Shown: positions 16,215 through 25,690, counted from the first letter of the stretch. The stretch is 46,886 bases of DNA from Prevotella veroralis DSM 19559 = JCM 6290 (GCF_000377625.1 NZ_KB898340.1:1-46886); one strand, 5' to 3'. Numbers and translations: made by a program. Notes: generated by a model not told the origin, from the sequence alone.

Positions 16215-17189
16215 TTAGCGTTGACGATGCAACATTCTTTGAGCATAAGAAACCAACTCTTGTTTACGTTCATCAGACACCTTCACCGCAGCAAGGTACT
16301 TGTTTGCCTCTTCAAAATAGTAATTAATGCGATCAATAGCCAACTTATCTACACCTATCTTATTATATAGCTTGGTCACAGCAGCAACCTTTTCATCACG
16401 GTTAAAATGCTCAACTGTGACCCATTTCACCAGTTCCTTACGTTGCCGCGCATTAGCTTTGTTGAACGCATTGATTAGCATATAAGTCTTCTTATTAGAC
16501 GTTATGTCCCCTCCAATCTTCTTACCGAACACCTTCGGATCACCATATACATCGAGGTAATCATCCTGCAATTGGAAGGCGAGACCGACCTGTTCTCCAA
16601 ATTTATAAAGGCTCTCCGCATCCTCTTCTGGTGCATCTGCAAGGATGGCACCAATCTTCATTGCGCATGCAAGGAGGACGCTCGTTTTCAGTCGAATCAT
16701 CTCTATATACTCCTCTTCCTTGACGTCGTTTCGGGTCTCAAACTCCATGTCATACTGCTGCCCCTCACCTATCTCCAAGGCTGTAGTAGTGAATAGTTTT
16801 AACACCTCGCGCAAGTGTTTATCACTACACTTAGCCATTCGTTCAAAAGCGAGGACAAGCATGGAATCACCCGAAAGAATGGCAGTGTTAGCATCCCAAC
16901 GCACATGAACCGTCTGCTGACCACGCCTAAGTGGAGCATCATCCATCAAGTCGTCATGCAATAAGGTGTAGTTATGATAAGTCTCAAGAGCACATGCTGG
17001 CGATAGAATTGACTCTGGATCCTCCTTAAAGAGATTGTAAGAAAGAAGCATCAATGTCGGTCGAATGCGCTTGCCACCAAGTGAGAGTACATACTTGATA
17101 GGCTCATATAAGCTCCATGGTTTGCGATTATATGAGATGTTATTTATATAATCATTTACTTTATACAAGATATCATCAGCAGTAAACAT
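16215..17189 (-). CDS. Polyprenyl synthetase, short-chain (FPP/GGPP) type
   Basis: A 324-aa trans-prenyltransferase that condenses isopentenyl diphosphate with allylic diphosphates. The first aspartate-rich motif is HDDLMDDAPLRRG, the second FQLQDDYLDVYGD. The residue five positions before the first motif is tyrosine (YTLLHDD), as in E. coli IspA, which favours a short-chain product over the menaquinone side chain. Chain length is an inference from this position. It is upstream of tatD in the same direction. Confidence 0.9.
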   Translation of the reverse strand: MFTADDILYKVNDYINNISYNRKPWSLYEPIKYVLSLGGKRIRPTLMLLSYNLFKEDPESILSPACALETYHNYTLLHDDLMDDAPLRRGQQTVHVRWDANTAILSGDSMLVLAFERMAKCSDKHLREVLKLFTTTALEIGEGQQYDMEFETRNDVKEEEYIEMIRLKTSVLLACAMKIGAILADAPEEDAESLYKFGEQVGLAFQLQDDYLDVYGDPKVFGKKIGGDITSNKKTYMLINAFNKANARQRKELVKWVTVEHFNRDEKVAAVTKLYNKIGVDKLAIDRINYYFEEANKYLAAVKVSDERKQELVSYAQRMLHRQR

Positions 17190-17284
17190 ATAGGATTATT
17201 TTAAGTTGGTTGATTGTTATCATTCATTCACTTATCGGTAGACTCTCATAGACACAGCCCTACGCTCTATCCGAAAATCTCATA

Positions 17285-18082
17285 TCACGAGAGCTTGAAG
17301 ACGATTGGAATCTCCACTAAAGAGCGACACTTCCTACCCTTCTGAATGCCCGGTTTCCAATTGCCCATGGTCTTCAAGACACGTAATACTTCAGCATTTA
17401 GCACTGGATAATGCCCACTCTTAATCGTAACATCACCCACAGAACCATCCACATTAATGATGAAAGTAATATTGACAATGCCTTGCATCTCCTGACTCTT
17501 AGCCTCTGCAGGATATTGCAATGTCTTGGTAAGCCATTTCATAAATTCCACCCAGCCACCAGGAGGCGTCGGCGTATCAGAGAGAATACGCTTACTAATC
17601 TTATCATCATAGCGTTCCACCTCCACTTGCGATGGGTCATCACTCATCTTCTCTGTCACCTTCTTTGCATCTTCTGTCACCTTGGGAGGATCGGGCAAGG
17701 TGGTCACCATCGGCATAACAATCGGCACATCACTCACTTGCGGAGCGGCTGTCTTCTTGTCATTCGAGTTCATATTACCCGCGTTGTGAGGTGTCACCTT
17801 GTTAGGAACATCCCTACGCTTGAGATTCAAAAGATCCTCTATCGTAGGCTTCTTATCGTCTTTCGTCTTAGCTAAGTCCTGCTGATCAATGGCAGGCAAC
17901 ATATCCATATCGTGAAGTGTCACATTCTTAAAGGGCTTCACGTTAGTATCATCATCGCTCGAAGGATTGGTGTTGTACTCCATAGCAACAAAGAAGATTG
18001 ATAAGGCAACGATGATTCCTAACAGGAAACCAATCCATCGCTTATTCTCTAAATCTGCCTCTTTAGACTTTTTTATCTCCAC
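17285..18082 (-). CDS. tonB: TonB-family energy transducer
   Basis: A 265-aa periplasm-spanning protein: N-terminal membrane anchor (about 16-36, WIGFLLGIIVALSIFFVAMEY), a proline/charged middle and a C-terminal TonB domain (about 180-265) with YPAEAKSQEMQGIVNITFIINVDGSV and VLRVLKTMGNWKPGIQKG. It couples proton motive force to outer-membrane receptors. Its promoter region is shared with porQ; TACTTTTG at 18176-18183 on the minus strand is the likely -7. Confidence 0.9.
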   Translation of the reverse strand: MEIKKSKEADLENKRWIGFLLGIIVALSIFFVAMEYNTNPSSDDDTNVKPFKNVTLHDMDMLPAIDQQDLAKTKDDKKPTIEDLLNLKRRDVPNKVTPHNAGNMNSNDKKTAAPQVSDVPIVMPMVTTLPDPPKVTEDAKKVTEKMSDDPSQVEVERYDDKISKRILSDTPTPPGGWVEFMKWLTKTLQYPAEAKSQEMQGIVNITFIINVDGSVGDVTIKSGHYPVLNAEVLRVLKTMGNWKPGIQKGRKCRSLVEIPIVFKLS

Positions 18083-18175
18083 TGTTAGATACTAAAACTA
18101 TAGCTCTTGCCGTTATACGAAATACTGCTCAATAACCAAGAAGCATACCTTCTACCATTTAAGCAGTTCCAAAGA

Positions 18176-18213
18176 CAAAAGTAATAAGATATTCGGAAAA
18201 AGCCGTAACTTTG
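18176..18213. promoter_or_regulatory. Divergent tonB/porQ promoter motifs
   Basis: The minus-strand -7 motif TACTTTTG is at 18176-18183 and the plus-strand -7 motif TAACTTTG at 18206-18213. Neither has a clear -33 TTTG, and the elements are close enough to compete. Confidence 0.45.
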
Positions 18214-18236
18214 CCCGATAAATTAATTTAGATTAA

Positions 18237-19181
18237 ATGAAAAAGTTCGTTTTAACGCTCATCTCCACCCTACTCACTTGTATAGTATGGGCACAAGAGA
18301 GCCAAACTGAATACAACTTCTTACGTCTCCCCGTTAGCGCGCATGCAGCGGCTTTAGGTGGAGACAATATCACGATTATTGAAGATGACCCTACTTTGAT
18401 GTTCTCTAATCCTGCCTTAGCATCATCAGTAAGCGATAAGACAATTGGTCTAAGTTATATGAATTATATGAGTGGAGCCAATTACATGGGGGCTTCTTAC
18501 ACCAAGGCACTCGGTGAAAAGGCTACGATTGCAGGCGGAGTACAGTACATGAACTATGGAAAGATGAAGGAGTACGACCAGAACAACATGCAGATCGGAA
18601 CTTTCAGTGCTAGCGAGATCGCCATAGAAGGTGTCTTTGCATACGAGTTGGCGCATAATATTGTGGGTGGAATAACGGCTAAATTCATCAATTCTTACAT
18701 TGGTAACTATAGTTCAATGGCTGTGGGAGTTGATCTCGGAGTCAATTGGTATGAGCCCGATTATCAATGGTCTGTATCGATGGTAGCCAAGAACCTGGGT
18801 GGACAAATCAAGTCTTATGAGGAGAACTATGGAAAGATGCCAATTGATGTACAGGTCGGCGTGAGTAAAACCTTTGCTGCACTGCCTGTCAGAGTGTCTG
18901 CAACTCTTGTAAACTTGACGCATTACAATTATCGATTTATCAATCACTTGAACCTCGGAGCAGACCTTCTTCTGTCCGATAATATATGGGTTGGTGGTGG
19001 TTACAACTTCCGTCGTGCTGACGAAATGATGATTGGAACCAATGAAGATGCCAGTGCGCATGGTGCAGGCTTCAGCGTGGGAGGAGGCATTAACCTCGAA
19101 CGCTTCAAGCTCAATCTGAGCTATGGTAAATATCATGCAGCAAGTAGTTCGATCTTAGTCAATCTATCTTATTCGTTCTAA
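18237..19181 (+). CDS. porQ: Type IX secretion system protein PorQ
   Basis: A 314-aa outer-membrane beta-barrel protein of the PorQ/PorV-like group. A signal peptide ends near WAQ (about residue 19). The body has the family start YNFLRLPVSAHAAALGGDNITIIEDDPTLMFSNPA and amphipathic strands through to a C-terminal aromatic (LSYSF). In Porphyromonas PorQ works with PorU, PorV and PorZ in attaching T9SS cargo to A-LPS. The other T9SS genes are not in this window, as is normal for this scattered system. Confidence 0.88.
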   Translation: MKKFVLTLISTLLTCIVWAQESQTEYNFLRLPVSAHAAALGGDNITIIEDDPTLMFSNPALASSVSDKTIGLSYMNYMSGANYMGASYTKALGEKATIAGGVQYMNYGKMKEYDQNNMQIGTFSASEIAIEGVFAYELAHNIVGGITAKFINSYIGNYSSMAVGVDLGVNWYEPDYQWSVSMVAKNLGGQIKSYEENYGKMPIDVQVGVSKTFAALPVRVSATLVNLTHYNYRFINHLNLGADLLLSDNIWVGGGYNFRRADEMMIGTNEDASAHGAGFSVGGGINLERFKLNLSYGKYHAASSSILVNLSYSF

Positions 19182-19495
19182 ATAGGCGTTTCATTTAATC
19201 TAAAATTATGATTAGGTAGAGTTGATGAATATACAGGTCGACAAGTGAATAAATTATTAGTGCTATTGGAGTTAATTGCCACAATATAGGAGTAGACGCA
19301 TCACTAATATCCACAAAAAATTAAGATTCATTCTGTATTGAAAGTCACGCTACGTAGTCCTTACATCTACATCTTCCTACTTCGCCTATCTTTATCATCT
19401 TTCTTGATAATTTATCACACTCGTGCCTATGCTTAACACCATCAGTGTTCACCATCAACACCACCTCATTTCACGCTCTTCTCAATCATAAACAT
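19182..19495. other. Intergenic stretch after porQ
   Basis: No gene seen. Positions about 19190-19250 resemble a diverged copy of the AT-rich spacer repeat found at 25570-25690 and 33703-34250 (ATGATTAGGTAGAGTTGA). Confidence 0.4.
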
Positions 19496-19535
19496 AGACA
19501 AAGGGCGCAACAAGTGATTGTTACGCCCTTTGTCT
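19496..19535 (-). terminator. Strong hairpin ending the leftward small transcript
   Basis: An 18-bp stem with one mismatch, built on AGACAAAGGGCG and its complement. It starts immediately after the last codon of the small ORF at 19534-19608, on the same strand. Confidence 0.65.
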
Positions 19536-19608
19536 ACCCACATCTTTGTGAGTGATTGAGCTTGATTTTTGGGTTGCCGCCTCACGGCGTCACCCAATCA
19601 TCTTGCAT
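19534..19608 (-). pseudogene. Tiny ORF (25 codons with the stop) interrupted by UGA
   Basis: After AAAGGA about 9 nt upstream, the frame reads MQDDWVTP, then TGA (19582-19584), then continues in frame as GGNPKIKLNHSQRCG to TAG. Changing TGA to CGA would restore a 24-aa peptide. A hairpin (TTGGGT to ACCCAA, 19569-19597) overlaps the stop. It has its own consensus promoter and terminator, which argues for a real small gene. It may be a broken small-protein gene, an 8-aa leader, or chance coding within an ncRNA. Confidence 0.45.
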
Positions 19609-19764
19609 CAGTGTTATCCTTTAATCAATCTTATTTATTACCTCAACTAAACCTATTAATATAATCCCGAACAATCTCTTTTGTTCTACCTTAATGCTAA
19701 ATAACTAAAAACCTAAATCTATTTTTACTAACCTAAACAATCTATTTTATCTCTTTTGACAATG

Positions 19765-19795
19765 CAAAGGTACGATTGTTTGCGCACACATCAAA
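19765..19795 (-). promoter_or_regulatory. Consensus Bacteroidetes promoter in an apparent gene desert
   Basis: On the minus strand, TTTG (19792-19795), a 19-nt spacer and TACCTTTG (19765-19772) match the -33/-7 consensus exactly. This is the best promoter in the window. Confidence 0.75.
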
Positions 19796-19910
19796 ACAAA
19801 TCAGCGTTTTTTATTCTATAATTCGTATTTATTGACATGAATCAATAGTTCTTACACGAATATTAAAGGAATTGACCTTGAGGATAACAAATATTCACGT
19901 TCTGTGCAAG

Positions 19911-20201
19911 TTAGTAGAATCTCACCTCCGTGATGACCATAGAACCAACAGCAGTATTGAGTTTCTTCACTAATTCCGACTGCATCATACTAAGGTCGGC
20001 ACGCAAGGCTGGATTGATGATCTTCACGAATAAAGTTTGATTTCGTATGAACTTCTCTTGTGTGTAACGTGCAACGGTCTTCCCCGCAACCCCTTCCCAC
20101 GCCCCAATAAGGCGTTTTTGCAATAGCGGTGCTTCGAGTCCTTCCTGTCTTAAAATCTGATTCAACAAGGTATCTAAGGTTTGAACTTTCCGTCTGAACA
20201 T
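19911..20201 (-). CDS. DUF721 (DciA-like) protein
   Basis: A 96-aa protein of the DUF721 family, which includes DciA, the helicase-loading factor of many bacteria lacking DnaC. Family features are LNQILRQEGLE, a tryptophan motif (IGAWEGVAGKTVARYTQ) and LFVKIINPALRADLSMMQSELVKKLN. It lies 4 nt after recF on the same strand, a conserved Bacteroidales pairing, so a replication or repair role is likely. Confidence 0.85.
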   Translation of the reverse strand: MFRRKVQTLDTLLNQILRQEGLEAPLLQKRLIGAWEGVAGKTVARYTQEKFIRNQTLFVKIINPALRADLSMMQSELVKKLNTAVGSMVITEVRFY

Positions 20202-20205
20202 AATC

Positions 20206-21312
20206 TTATCCCTCCTTCTCCTTTATCTCTCCCCCTTCAACTGAGAATATCTTATAACTAAAACTACTACCTTGAAGAATCTTATCAAGGTGGTCTCGGT
20301 TCGTATCAGTGATGAAGATCTGACCGAAGTCATCGCCTGATACCAAGCGAACAATCTGCTCTACCCTACTGCTATCGAGCTTATCAAAGATGTCATCTAG
20401 CAATAATAAAGGTGTATTATTCCCCGATGTGCGGCGCAGGAAATCAAATTGAGCCAGCTTCAAAGCCAATACGTATGTCTTGTTCTGCCCTTGGCTCCCC
20501 TCACGACGGATAGGATAATCGCCCAACTTCATTACCAAATCATCCTTGTGAATACCATGTAGTGAGTAGCCCATGATACGATCCTTTGCCCTATCTCGGC
20601 GTATCACAGCCAATAACGAACCACGTTGACAATGTGAGACATACTCTAATGACACCTGTTCTCGGTTCTCACATATCGTTTGATAAATGCGTTGGAATAC
20701 AGGAGTAAGCTCTTCCACAAATGCAGCTCGCTTTTTATAAATAGCTTCCCCATACTCTGCCATCTGCATCTCGAGCAACTCCATGAGTGTAGAATCAGGC
20801 TCTTCCTCTTGCTTCAAAAGTTTGTTACGCTGTTGTAAAGCTTTATTGTATCTGTTAAGGTCTTCTATATAAGGTGTATCGTATTGAGAGATAACAACAT
20901 CCATAAGCCTCCTTCGTTCTTCACTTCCACCATCAATTAGGGTTGCATCTGCGGGCGAAACAAAGATAAGAGGTACCTGTCCGATGTGCATTGAGAGGCG
21001 TTTATATTCTTTTTTATTACGTTTGAAATGCTTCTTTGTACCACGTTTCATACCGCAATAAACCTGTTCCTTGTCTCCACCATCAGTGGTGTAATCACCT
21101 TCCAAGACGAAGTAATCCGCATCATGACGCATCACTTCGGAGTCTTTCGGATTAAAGGCACTCCTACAAAAGGATAGGTAGTAAACAGCATCCAATAGAT
21201 TGGTTTTACCCTCGCCATTATGCCCTATGAAACAATTAAGCTTAGCCGACAAGTCCAATGTGGCTGCTTCTATATTCTTATAGTTTATGATAGAAAGTTT
21301 GTTTAATTGCAT
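20206..21312 (-). CDS. recF: DNA replication/repair protein RecF
   Basis: A 368-aa SMC-like ATPase that helps load RecA at single-stranded gaps. Walker A is GHNGEGKTNLL (30-40). The signature region is REGSQGQNKTYVLALKLAQ and Walker B is PLLLLDDIFDKLD, followed by the D-loop and QIFITDTNRDHL. Length is standard. The minus-strand -7 TATCTTTG is at 21360-21367. Cotranscribed with the DUF721 gene and divergent from the TPR gene. Confidence 0.96.
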   Translation of the reverse strand: MQLNKLSIINYKNIEAATLDLSAKLNCFIGHNGEGKTNLLDAVYYLSFCRSAFNPKDSEVMRHDADYFVLEGDYTTDGGDKEQVYCGMKRGTKKHFKRNKKEYKRLSMHIGQVPLIFVSPADATLIDGGSEERRRLMDVVISQYDTPYIEDLNRYNKALQQRNKLLKQEEEPDSTLMELLEMQMAEYGEAIYKKRAAFVEELTPVFQRIYQTICENREQVSLEYVSHCQRGSLLAVIRRDRAKDRIMGYSLHGIHKDDLVMKLGDYPIRREGSQGQNKTYVLALKLAQFDFLRRTSGNNTPLLLLDDIFDKLDSSRVEQIVRLVSGDDFGQIFITDTNRDHLDKILQGSSFSYKIFSVEGGEIKEKEG

Positions 21313-21359
21313 CTCTTCTGTCTTTAATCACGCTCTTCTCCTCCCCTATCAATCATCTG

Positions 21360-21439
21360 CAAAGATACCCCTTTTCGTATCAATAAAAGAAAAAAGTCGT
21401 TGATAAATTTCAATATATCCATCTTTTTACGTACTTTTG
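21360..21439. promoter_or_regulatory. Divergent recF/TPR-gene promoter motifs
   Basis: The minus-strand -7 TATCTTTG is at 21360-21367, and the plus-strand -7 TACTTTTG at 21432-21439. The -33 elements are not clear. Confidence 0.45.
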
Positions 21440-21495
21440 CTGCGCTATTATGCACACATAAAGTATAGAAAGAAACAAAACATTATAACTTTAAA

Positions 21496-22170
21496 ATGGC
21501 AAACAACAAAGAACAGGGTACTTATGAAAATACCCTTAACAATTCCGAAGCCGCATTCTTGAAGTACAAGAAGCAAATCGCTATTGCAGTCATCGCTATT
21601 ATCGTAATCGTTGCAGGTGCTATCCTTTACAAGAATTACATCTCTGCTCCACGCGAGGCAGAAGCCAGTACAGAACTTGCAAAGAGTCAGATGCTCTTCA
21701 ATGCACAGCAATATGACAAGGCATTAACTGGTTTTCAGAAGGTACAAAGCGACTACAGTAGTACTGATGCGGGGAATCTTGCAAACCTCTATGTGGCTCT
21801 TTGCTATGCACATCAGGCTAAACCAGACTGGACTAAAGCCTTGGAAAATGCAGAGAAGTTCGATACTTCTGATGATGAAATGATCAGTCCAGCCTCACAA
21901 ATGGCTCTTGGTGACATCTATGCGAACACTAATCAGCTCGACAAAGCTGTCGACTGCTTCAAAAAGGCAGCTGATATGGCTAATGCGCAGGCTGAAGGTA
22001 ACATCAACCTAACGATTGCTCCATTAGCATTACGTAAGGCTGGTATCCTCTTGGAGAGCCAAGGTAAGAAGGCAGAAGCACTTGACATCTATAAGAACAT
22101 CAAGAAGACTTATGTCAACTCTCCTATCTTCCAGGATATTGATAAGTACATTGAACGTGCTTCTAATTAA
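21496..22170 (+). CDS. TPR membrane protein (YfgM-like)
   Basis: A 224-aa protein with a short cytoplasmic start, one membrane helix (about 29-49, [22 protein letters not shown]) and a periplasmic region of three to four TPR units ([52 protein letters not shown]). The layout resembles YfgM, a Sec-associated chaperone-type protein, but homology is not certain. It is followed 8 nt later by ribH. Confidence 0.85.
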   Translation: MANNKEQGTYENTLNNSEAAFLKYKKQIAIAVIAIIVIVAGAILYKNYISAPREAEASTELAKSQMLFNAQQYDKALTGFQKVQSDYSSTDAGNLANLYVALCYAHQAKPDWTKALENAEKFDTSDDEMISPASQMALGDIYANTNQLDKAVDCFKKAADMANAQAEGNINLTIAPLALRKAGILLESQGKKAEALDIYKNIKKTYVNSPIFQDIDKYIERASN

Positions 22171-22178
22171 TCAGTAAC

Positions 22179-22655
22179 ATGTCAACAGAACTTCATCATC
22201 TGTCAAACTACGATGAGCAAAGTGTGCCAGATGCCAGTAACATGTGCTTTGGAGTTGTCGTTGCAGAATGGAATCCAGAGATTACTGGGGCATTGCTTGA
22301 CGGTACTGTCCGCACATTGGAGAAGCATGGCGCTATCCCAGAGAACATTCACATCAAGACAGTTCCGGGTAGTTTTGAGCTCATCTATGGTGCACAACAG
22401 ATGACAAAAAACGATGGCTTCGATGCTATCATCATCCTCGGAAGTGTTATCAAGGGTGAGACTCCTCACTTCGATTACATCTGTCAGGGGGTTACCTATG
22501 GTATCGCACGTTTGAATGCATCGCAAAACATCCCTGTTATCTATGGTCTTCTCACCACAAACGATTTGCAACAAGCAAAGGATAGAAGCGGTGGGAAACT
22601 TGGAAATAAGGGTGACGAATGTGCGATTGATGCTATTAAAATGGCAAAGTTCTAG
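22179..22655 (+). CDS. ribH: 6,7-dimethyl-8-ribityllumazine synthase
   Basis: A 158-aa riboflavin-pathway enzyme joining the ribityl-aminouracil and butanone-phosphate precursors. Hallmarks are [11 protein letters not shown], the VPGSFEL loop, [18 protein letters not shown] with the catalytic histidine, and [10 protein letters not shown]. Length is typical of icosahedral lumazine synthases. It follows the TPR gene in the same operon and is closed by a terminator at 22685-22730. Confidence 0.96.
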   Translation: MSTELHHLSNYDEQSVPDASNMCFGVVVAEWNPEITGALLDGTVRTLEKHGAIPENIHIKTVPGSFELIYGAQQMTKNDGFDAIIILGSVIKGETPHFDYICQGVTYGIARLNASQNIPVIYGLLTTNDLQQAKDRSGGKLGNKGDECAIDAIKMAKF

Positions 22656-22684
22656 GCACTTTATCGAATAAGAGATAATTATTT

Positions 22685-22730
22685 AAAGGCAACAGAATGT
22701 GGAAGTCATCCGCTATCTGGTGCCTTTTTT
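22685..22730 (+). terminator. Terminator after ribH
   Basis: AAAGGCAACAG pairs with CTGGTGCCTTT (one mismatch) around a 20-nt loop. The 3' arm ends in six T. Confidence 0.7.
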
Positions 22731-22796
22731 CATACTTCTAAGCATATCTTGATAATATTCCTACATCACTTTTATGTGGAATGGAGCTTTTATTTG

Positions 22797-22804
22797 TACA
22801 TTTG
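22797..22804 (+). promoter_or_regulatory. -7 motif TACATTTG for the GH92 gene
   Basis: It matches TAnnTTTG and leaves a 5' leader of about 53 nt. There is no exact -33 TTTG. Confidence 0.45.
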
Positions 22805-22864
22805 TAACTGATACCTATGTGGCAGAATATCAGTTTTCTATCGAAATAACATAAAAACCTATAT

Positions 22865-25096
22865 ATGAAGAGATTGTTATTCATTACACTCGCAATGCTA
22901 TCTTACATTATAAACTGTAATGCCGTAGTTGTGAAAAGCCCCGTTGATTATGTCAACCCATTGGTAGGCACAGCCTCAAAAAGAGAACTATCAACGGGCA
23001 ATACCTATCCCGCAATAGCATTACCGTGGGCTATGAACTTCTGGACAGCACAAACCGGAAAGATGGGGGACGGCTGGACTTACGTTTACGGAGCCGATAA
23101 GATACGGGGTATTAAGCAAACGCACCAACCCAGTCCATGGATAAATGACTATGGGCAGTTCGCTTTCATGCCTATAACAGGCAAGAAGGTGTTCGACGAG
23201 GAAGGGCGAGCTAGCTGGTTCTCACATAAGGCGGAGACTGCTACACCTTATTATTATAAGGTCTATTTAGCCGATTATGACGCTACGGTAGAGCTTTCTC
23301 CGACCAACAGAGCAGCCTCTGTTCGAATCACCTACCCTACTACTAACGAGGCTTACTTCCTTGTCGATGCCTTCGATAAGGGCTCTTCTGTGACGATACT
23401 ACCTGACAAACGCACCATTGTAGGCTATACGACAAAGAACAGTGGTGGTGTTCCTGATAACTTTAAGAACTACTTTGTTCTCCGTTTCGACCATGATTTC
23501 ATTTATAAAGGATGCCTTTCTGATGGTAAACTAATCGATCATCAGCTCTCTACGACATGCAACCATGCGATGGCAGTAGTAGGTTTCCAGACCAAGAGAG
23601 GCGAACAGATAAACGTACAAGTAGCCTCTTCTTTCATCAGTGAAGAACAAGCCTTTCGTAACTTAAAGGAGGTAGAAGGAAAGTCATTCGAGCAAGTAAA
23701 GGCTGAAGGAAAAGCTGAATGGAACAAGGTGTTAGGGCGCATTGAGGTGGAAGACGATAATGTGGATCACCTCCGCACATTCTATAGTTGTCTTTATCGT
23801 TCCGTACTTTTCCCTCGTTCCTTCTATGAGTTTGATGCTGAGGGAAAGCCCATTCATTATAGTCCTTATAATGGAAAAGTACTCGAAGGGTACCTCTTCA
23901 CCGATACTGGATACTGGGATACTTTCCGTTCATTGTTCCCCTTGCTCAACCTTATCTACCCTTCTATGAATGAGAAGATGCAGGCTGGTTTAGTCAATGC
24001 TTATCGAGAGAGTGGATTCTTACCAGAGTGGGCTAGCCCCGGACATCGTGATTGTATGGTGGGCAATAATTCTGCTTCTGTGGTGGCAGATGCCTATATC
24101 AAGGGACTTCGAGGTTATGACATTGAAACGTTATGGAAGGCTGTTGTGCATGGAGCTAACGCTGTTCACCCCACTATCAGTTCGACTGGGCGCAAGGGAT
24201 TCGAGTATTATAATCGGTTGGGATATGTGCCTTATAATGTGGGTATCAACGAAAGTGTCGCTCGCACCTTGGAGTATGCTTATGACGATTGGTGTATCTA
24301 TCAGTTGGGATTAAAGCTAAGGAAGAGTGCCAAGGAACTGCAACCTTTCAAGGAGCGAGCCATGAACTATAAGAATGTATTTGATAAAGAAACGTGCTTA
24401 ATGCGTGGTCGTAATGCGGACGGGAGTTTTCAGAAGCCCTTTAACCCATATAAGTGGGGAGATGCATTCACCGAAGGTAACAGCTGGCACTACACCTGGA
24501 GCGTGTTTCATGACCCGTCTGGTTTGGCACAACTGATGGGTGGTTACGATAAGTTCAACACGATGTTGGATAGTGTATTTAACCTACCGCCTGTATTCGA
24601 CGATACCTATTATGGCTTCACTATTCATGAGATTAGTGAGATGCAGATAATGCACATGGGCAACTATGCACATGGTAATCAACCTATCCAGCACATGATA
24701 TATTTGTATGATTATAGCGGTCAACCATGGAAGACACAGTACTGGATTCGCGAGGTTATGAATCGATTATATACAGCGCAACCAGATGGTTATTGCGGTG
24801 ATGAAGACAATGGTCAGACCTCCGCTTGGTATGTTTTCTCGGCCTTAGGATTCTATCCCGTATGCCCTGGAAGTACACAGTATATGATAGGAACTCCTTA
24901 TTTCCACAAGGCAAAGATACATCTGGAAAATGGCAAAACCATCACTATTTGCGCCGAAAATAACAATGACGATAACCGCTACATACAGCATATAACGATG
25001 GACGGACAGCCTTATCCGCATTATTATTTAGAGCATGATAAGTTAAAGAAAGGTGTTTCCCTCAACTTCATGATGGGTGAACGGAAGCCAATTTAG
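22865..25096 (+). CDS. GH92 alpha-mannosidase, secreted
   Basis: A 743-aa glycoside hydrolase family 92 enzyme, a calcium-dependent exo-alpha-mannosidase family used by Bacteroidetes on host N-glycans or fungal mannan. A signal peptide covers about residues 1-20. Family blocks are GNTYPAIALPWAMNFWTAQTG, EWASPGHRDCMVGNNSASVV and GYCGDEDNGQTSAWYVFSALGFYP. Candidate catalytic residues are E537 (FTEGNSWHYTW) and D646/D648 (GDEDNGQ); their 109/111 spacing equals that of E533, D642 and D644 in Bt3990 as I recall it. No lipobox. It stands alone, outside any SusC/D locus. Confidence 0.93.
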   Translation: MKRLLFITLAMLSYIINCNAVVVKSPVDYVNPLVGTASKRELSTGNTYPAIALPWAMNFWTAQTGKMGDGWTYVYGADKIRGIKQTHQPSPWINDYGQFAFMPITGKKVFDEEGRASWFSHKAETATPYYYKVYLADYDATVELSPTNRAASVRITYPTTNEAYFLVDAFDKGSSVTILPDKRTIVGYTTKNSGGVPDNFKNYFVLRFDHDFIYKGCLSDGKLIDHQLSTTCNHAMAVVGFQTKRGEQINVQVASSFISEEQAFRNLKEVEGKSFEQVKAEGKAEWNKVLGRIEVEDDNVDHLRTFYSCLYRSVLFPRSFYEFDAEGKPIHYSPYNGKVLEGYLFTDTGYWDTFRSLFPLLNLIYPSMNEKMQAGLVNAYRESGFLPEWASPGHRDCMVGNNSASVVADAYIKGLRGYDIETLWKAVVHGANAVHPTISSTGRKGFEYYNRLGYVPYNVGINESVARTLEYAYDDWCIYQLGLKLRKSAKELQPFKERAMNYKNVFDKETCLMRGRNADGSFQKPFNPYKWGDAFTEGNSWHYTWSVFHDPSGLAQLMGGYDKFNTMLDSVFNLPPVFDDTYYGFTIHEISEMQIMHMGNYAHGNQPIQHMIYLYDYSGQPWKTQYWIREVMNRLYTAQPDGYCGDEDNGQTSAWYVFSALGFYPVCPGSTQYMIGTPYFHKAKIHLENGKTITICAENNNDDNRYIQHITMDGQPYPHYYLEHDKLKKGVSLNFMMGERKPI

Positions 25097-25128
25097 ATGG
25101 TTATTTACAATCAAAATAATACCCAAAA

Positions 25129-25267
25129 GTAGGGACAGACGCCCTCGTCTGTCCGCCAGAACACGACCTATAAAAAGCCTCCCAAGCCTCTCCAAAGGAG
25201 GGGATGTTACCTAACGAAATGCCAAAAGGGGACGAAAATGCGGACAGACGAGGGCGTCTGTCCCTAC
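25129..25267 (+). repeat. MITE-like element copy 1 with 29-bp ends
   Basis: A 139-bp unit. The left end at 25129-25157 is the complement of the right end at 25240-25267. Each end is itself a palindrome: GGACAGACG and CGTCTGTCC around CCCT. The interior is about 90 percent identical to copy 2 by eye. No clear target duplication. Confidence 0.8.
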
Positions 25268-25299
25268 CATGTGGAACTCTCTCAATTTGACGAGAGCCT

Positions 25300-25395
25300 C
25301 TCCTTAATTTGAAGAAGGCGTTCCTTCGATGTGACGAAACGCCCTCTTTGCAATCAAGAGACGCCTTCTTTGTTATCACGAAACGCCTTCTTTAG
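25300..25395. repeat. Second repeat family (AACGCCCTCTTT type), copy 1
   Basis: Short units such as GAAACGCCCTCTTTG and GAGACGCCTTCTTTG recur with about 25-nt spacing in both orientations. The same block occurs reversed at 33890-33975. Confidence 0.6.
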
Positions 25396-25414
25396 ATAAA
25401 GAGGATGCAACATA

Positions 25415-25552
25415 GTAGGGACAGACGCCCTCGTCTGTCCGCCAGAACACGACCTATAAAAAGCCTCCCAAGCCACTCGAAAAGAGGGGATGTTACCTAA
25501 CGGGATGCCAAAAGGGGCAGAAAGGCGGACAGACGAGGGCGTCTGTCCCTAC
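25415..25552 (+). repeat. MITE-like element copy 2
   Basis: A 138-bp unit in the same orientation as copy 1. Its ends are at 25415-25443 and 25524-25552, and they are exact complements over 29 nt. Confidence 0.8.
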
Positions 25553-25569
25553 TTGTAGCATCATATCAA

Positions 25570-25690
25570 ACAGAACTAATAACCCGTTTACTTATCAACT
25601 CGTCAACTTGTTGACTCTACCTAATAACTCATTTACTTATCAACTCGTCCTCTCGTCAACTCTACCTAATCACAATTTTGAATTATGAAC
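25570..25690. repeat. AT-rich spacer repeats (CAACTCGTCAACTC type)
   Basis: Repeated CAACTCGTC, CTACCTAAT and TTTTGAATTATGAA words occur here and again at 33705-33780, 34150-34250 and 34370-34425. Confidence 0.5.

Larger units (their letters stand above)
19496..19759 (-). ncRNA. Predicted leftward small transcript, about 260 nt
   Basis: The start is inferred from the promoter at 19765-19795 and the end from the hairpin at 19496-19535. The first 150 nt are AT-rich leader; the last 75 nt hold the UGA-interrupted small ORF and a GC-rich hairpin. It runs opposite to porQ and does not lead into any gene. It does not match tmRNA, RNase P or SRP RNA by eye. Confidence 0.45.

Noticed and set aside
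19534..19608. Selenoprotein with UGA as selenocysteine
   Set aside because: No SECIS-like structure can be asserted by eye and the following residues do not resemble a selenoprotein redox motif; nonsense change is simpler.
25101..25379. Open frame of 92 codons on the minus strand
   Set aside because: It runs through two repeat families and the peptide has no domain character, so I treat it as chance coding in repeats.
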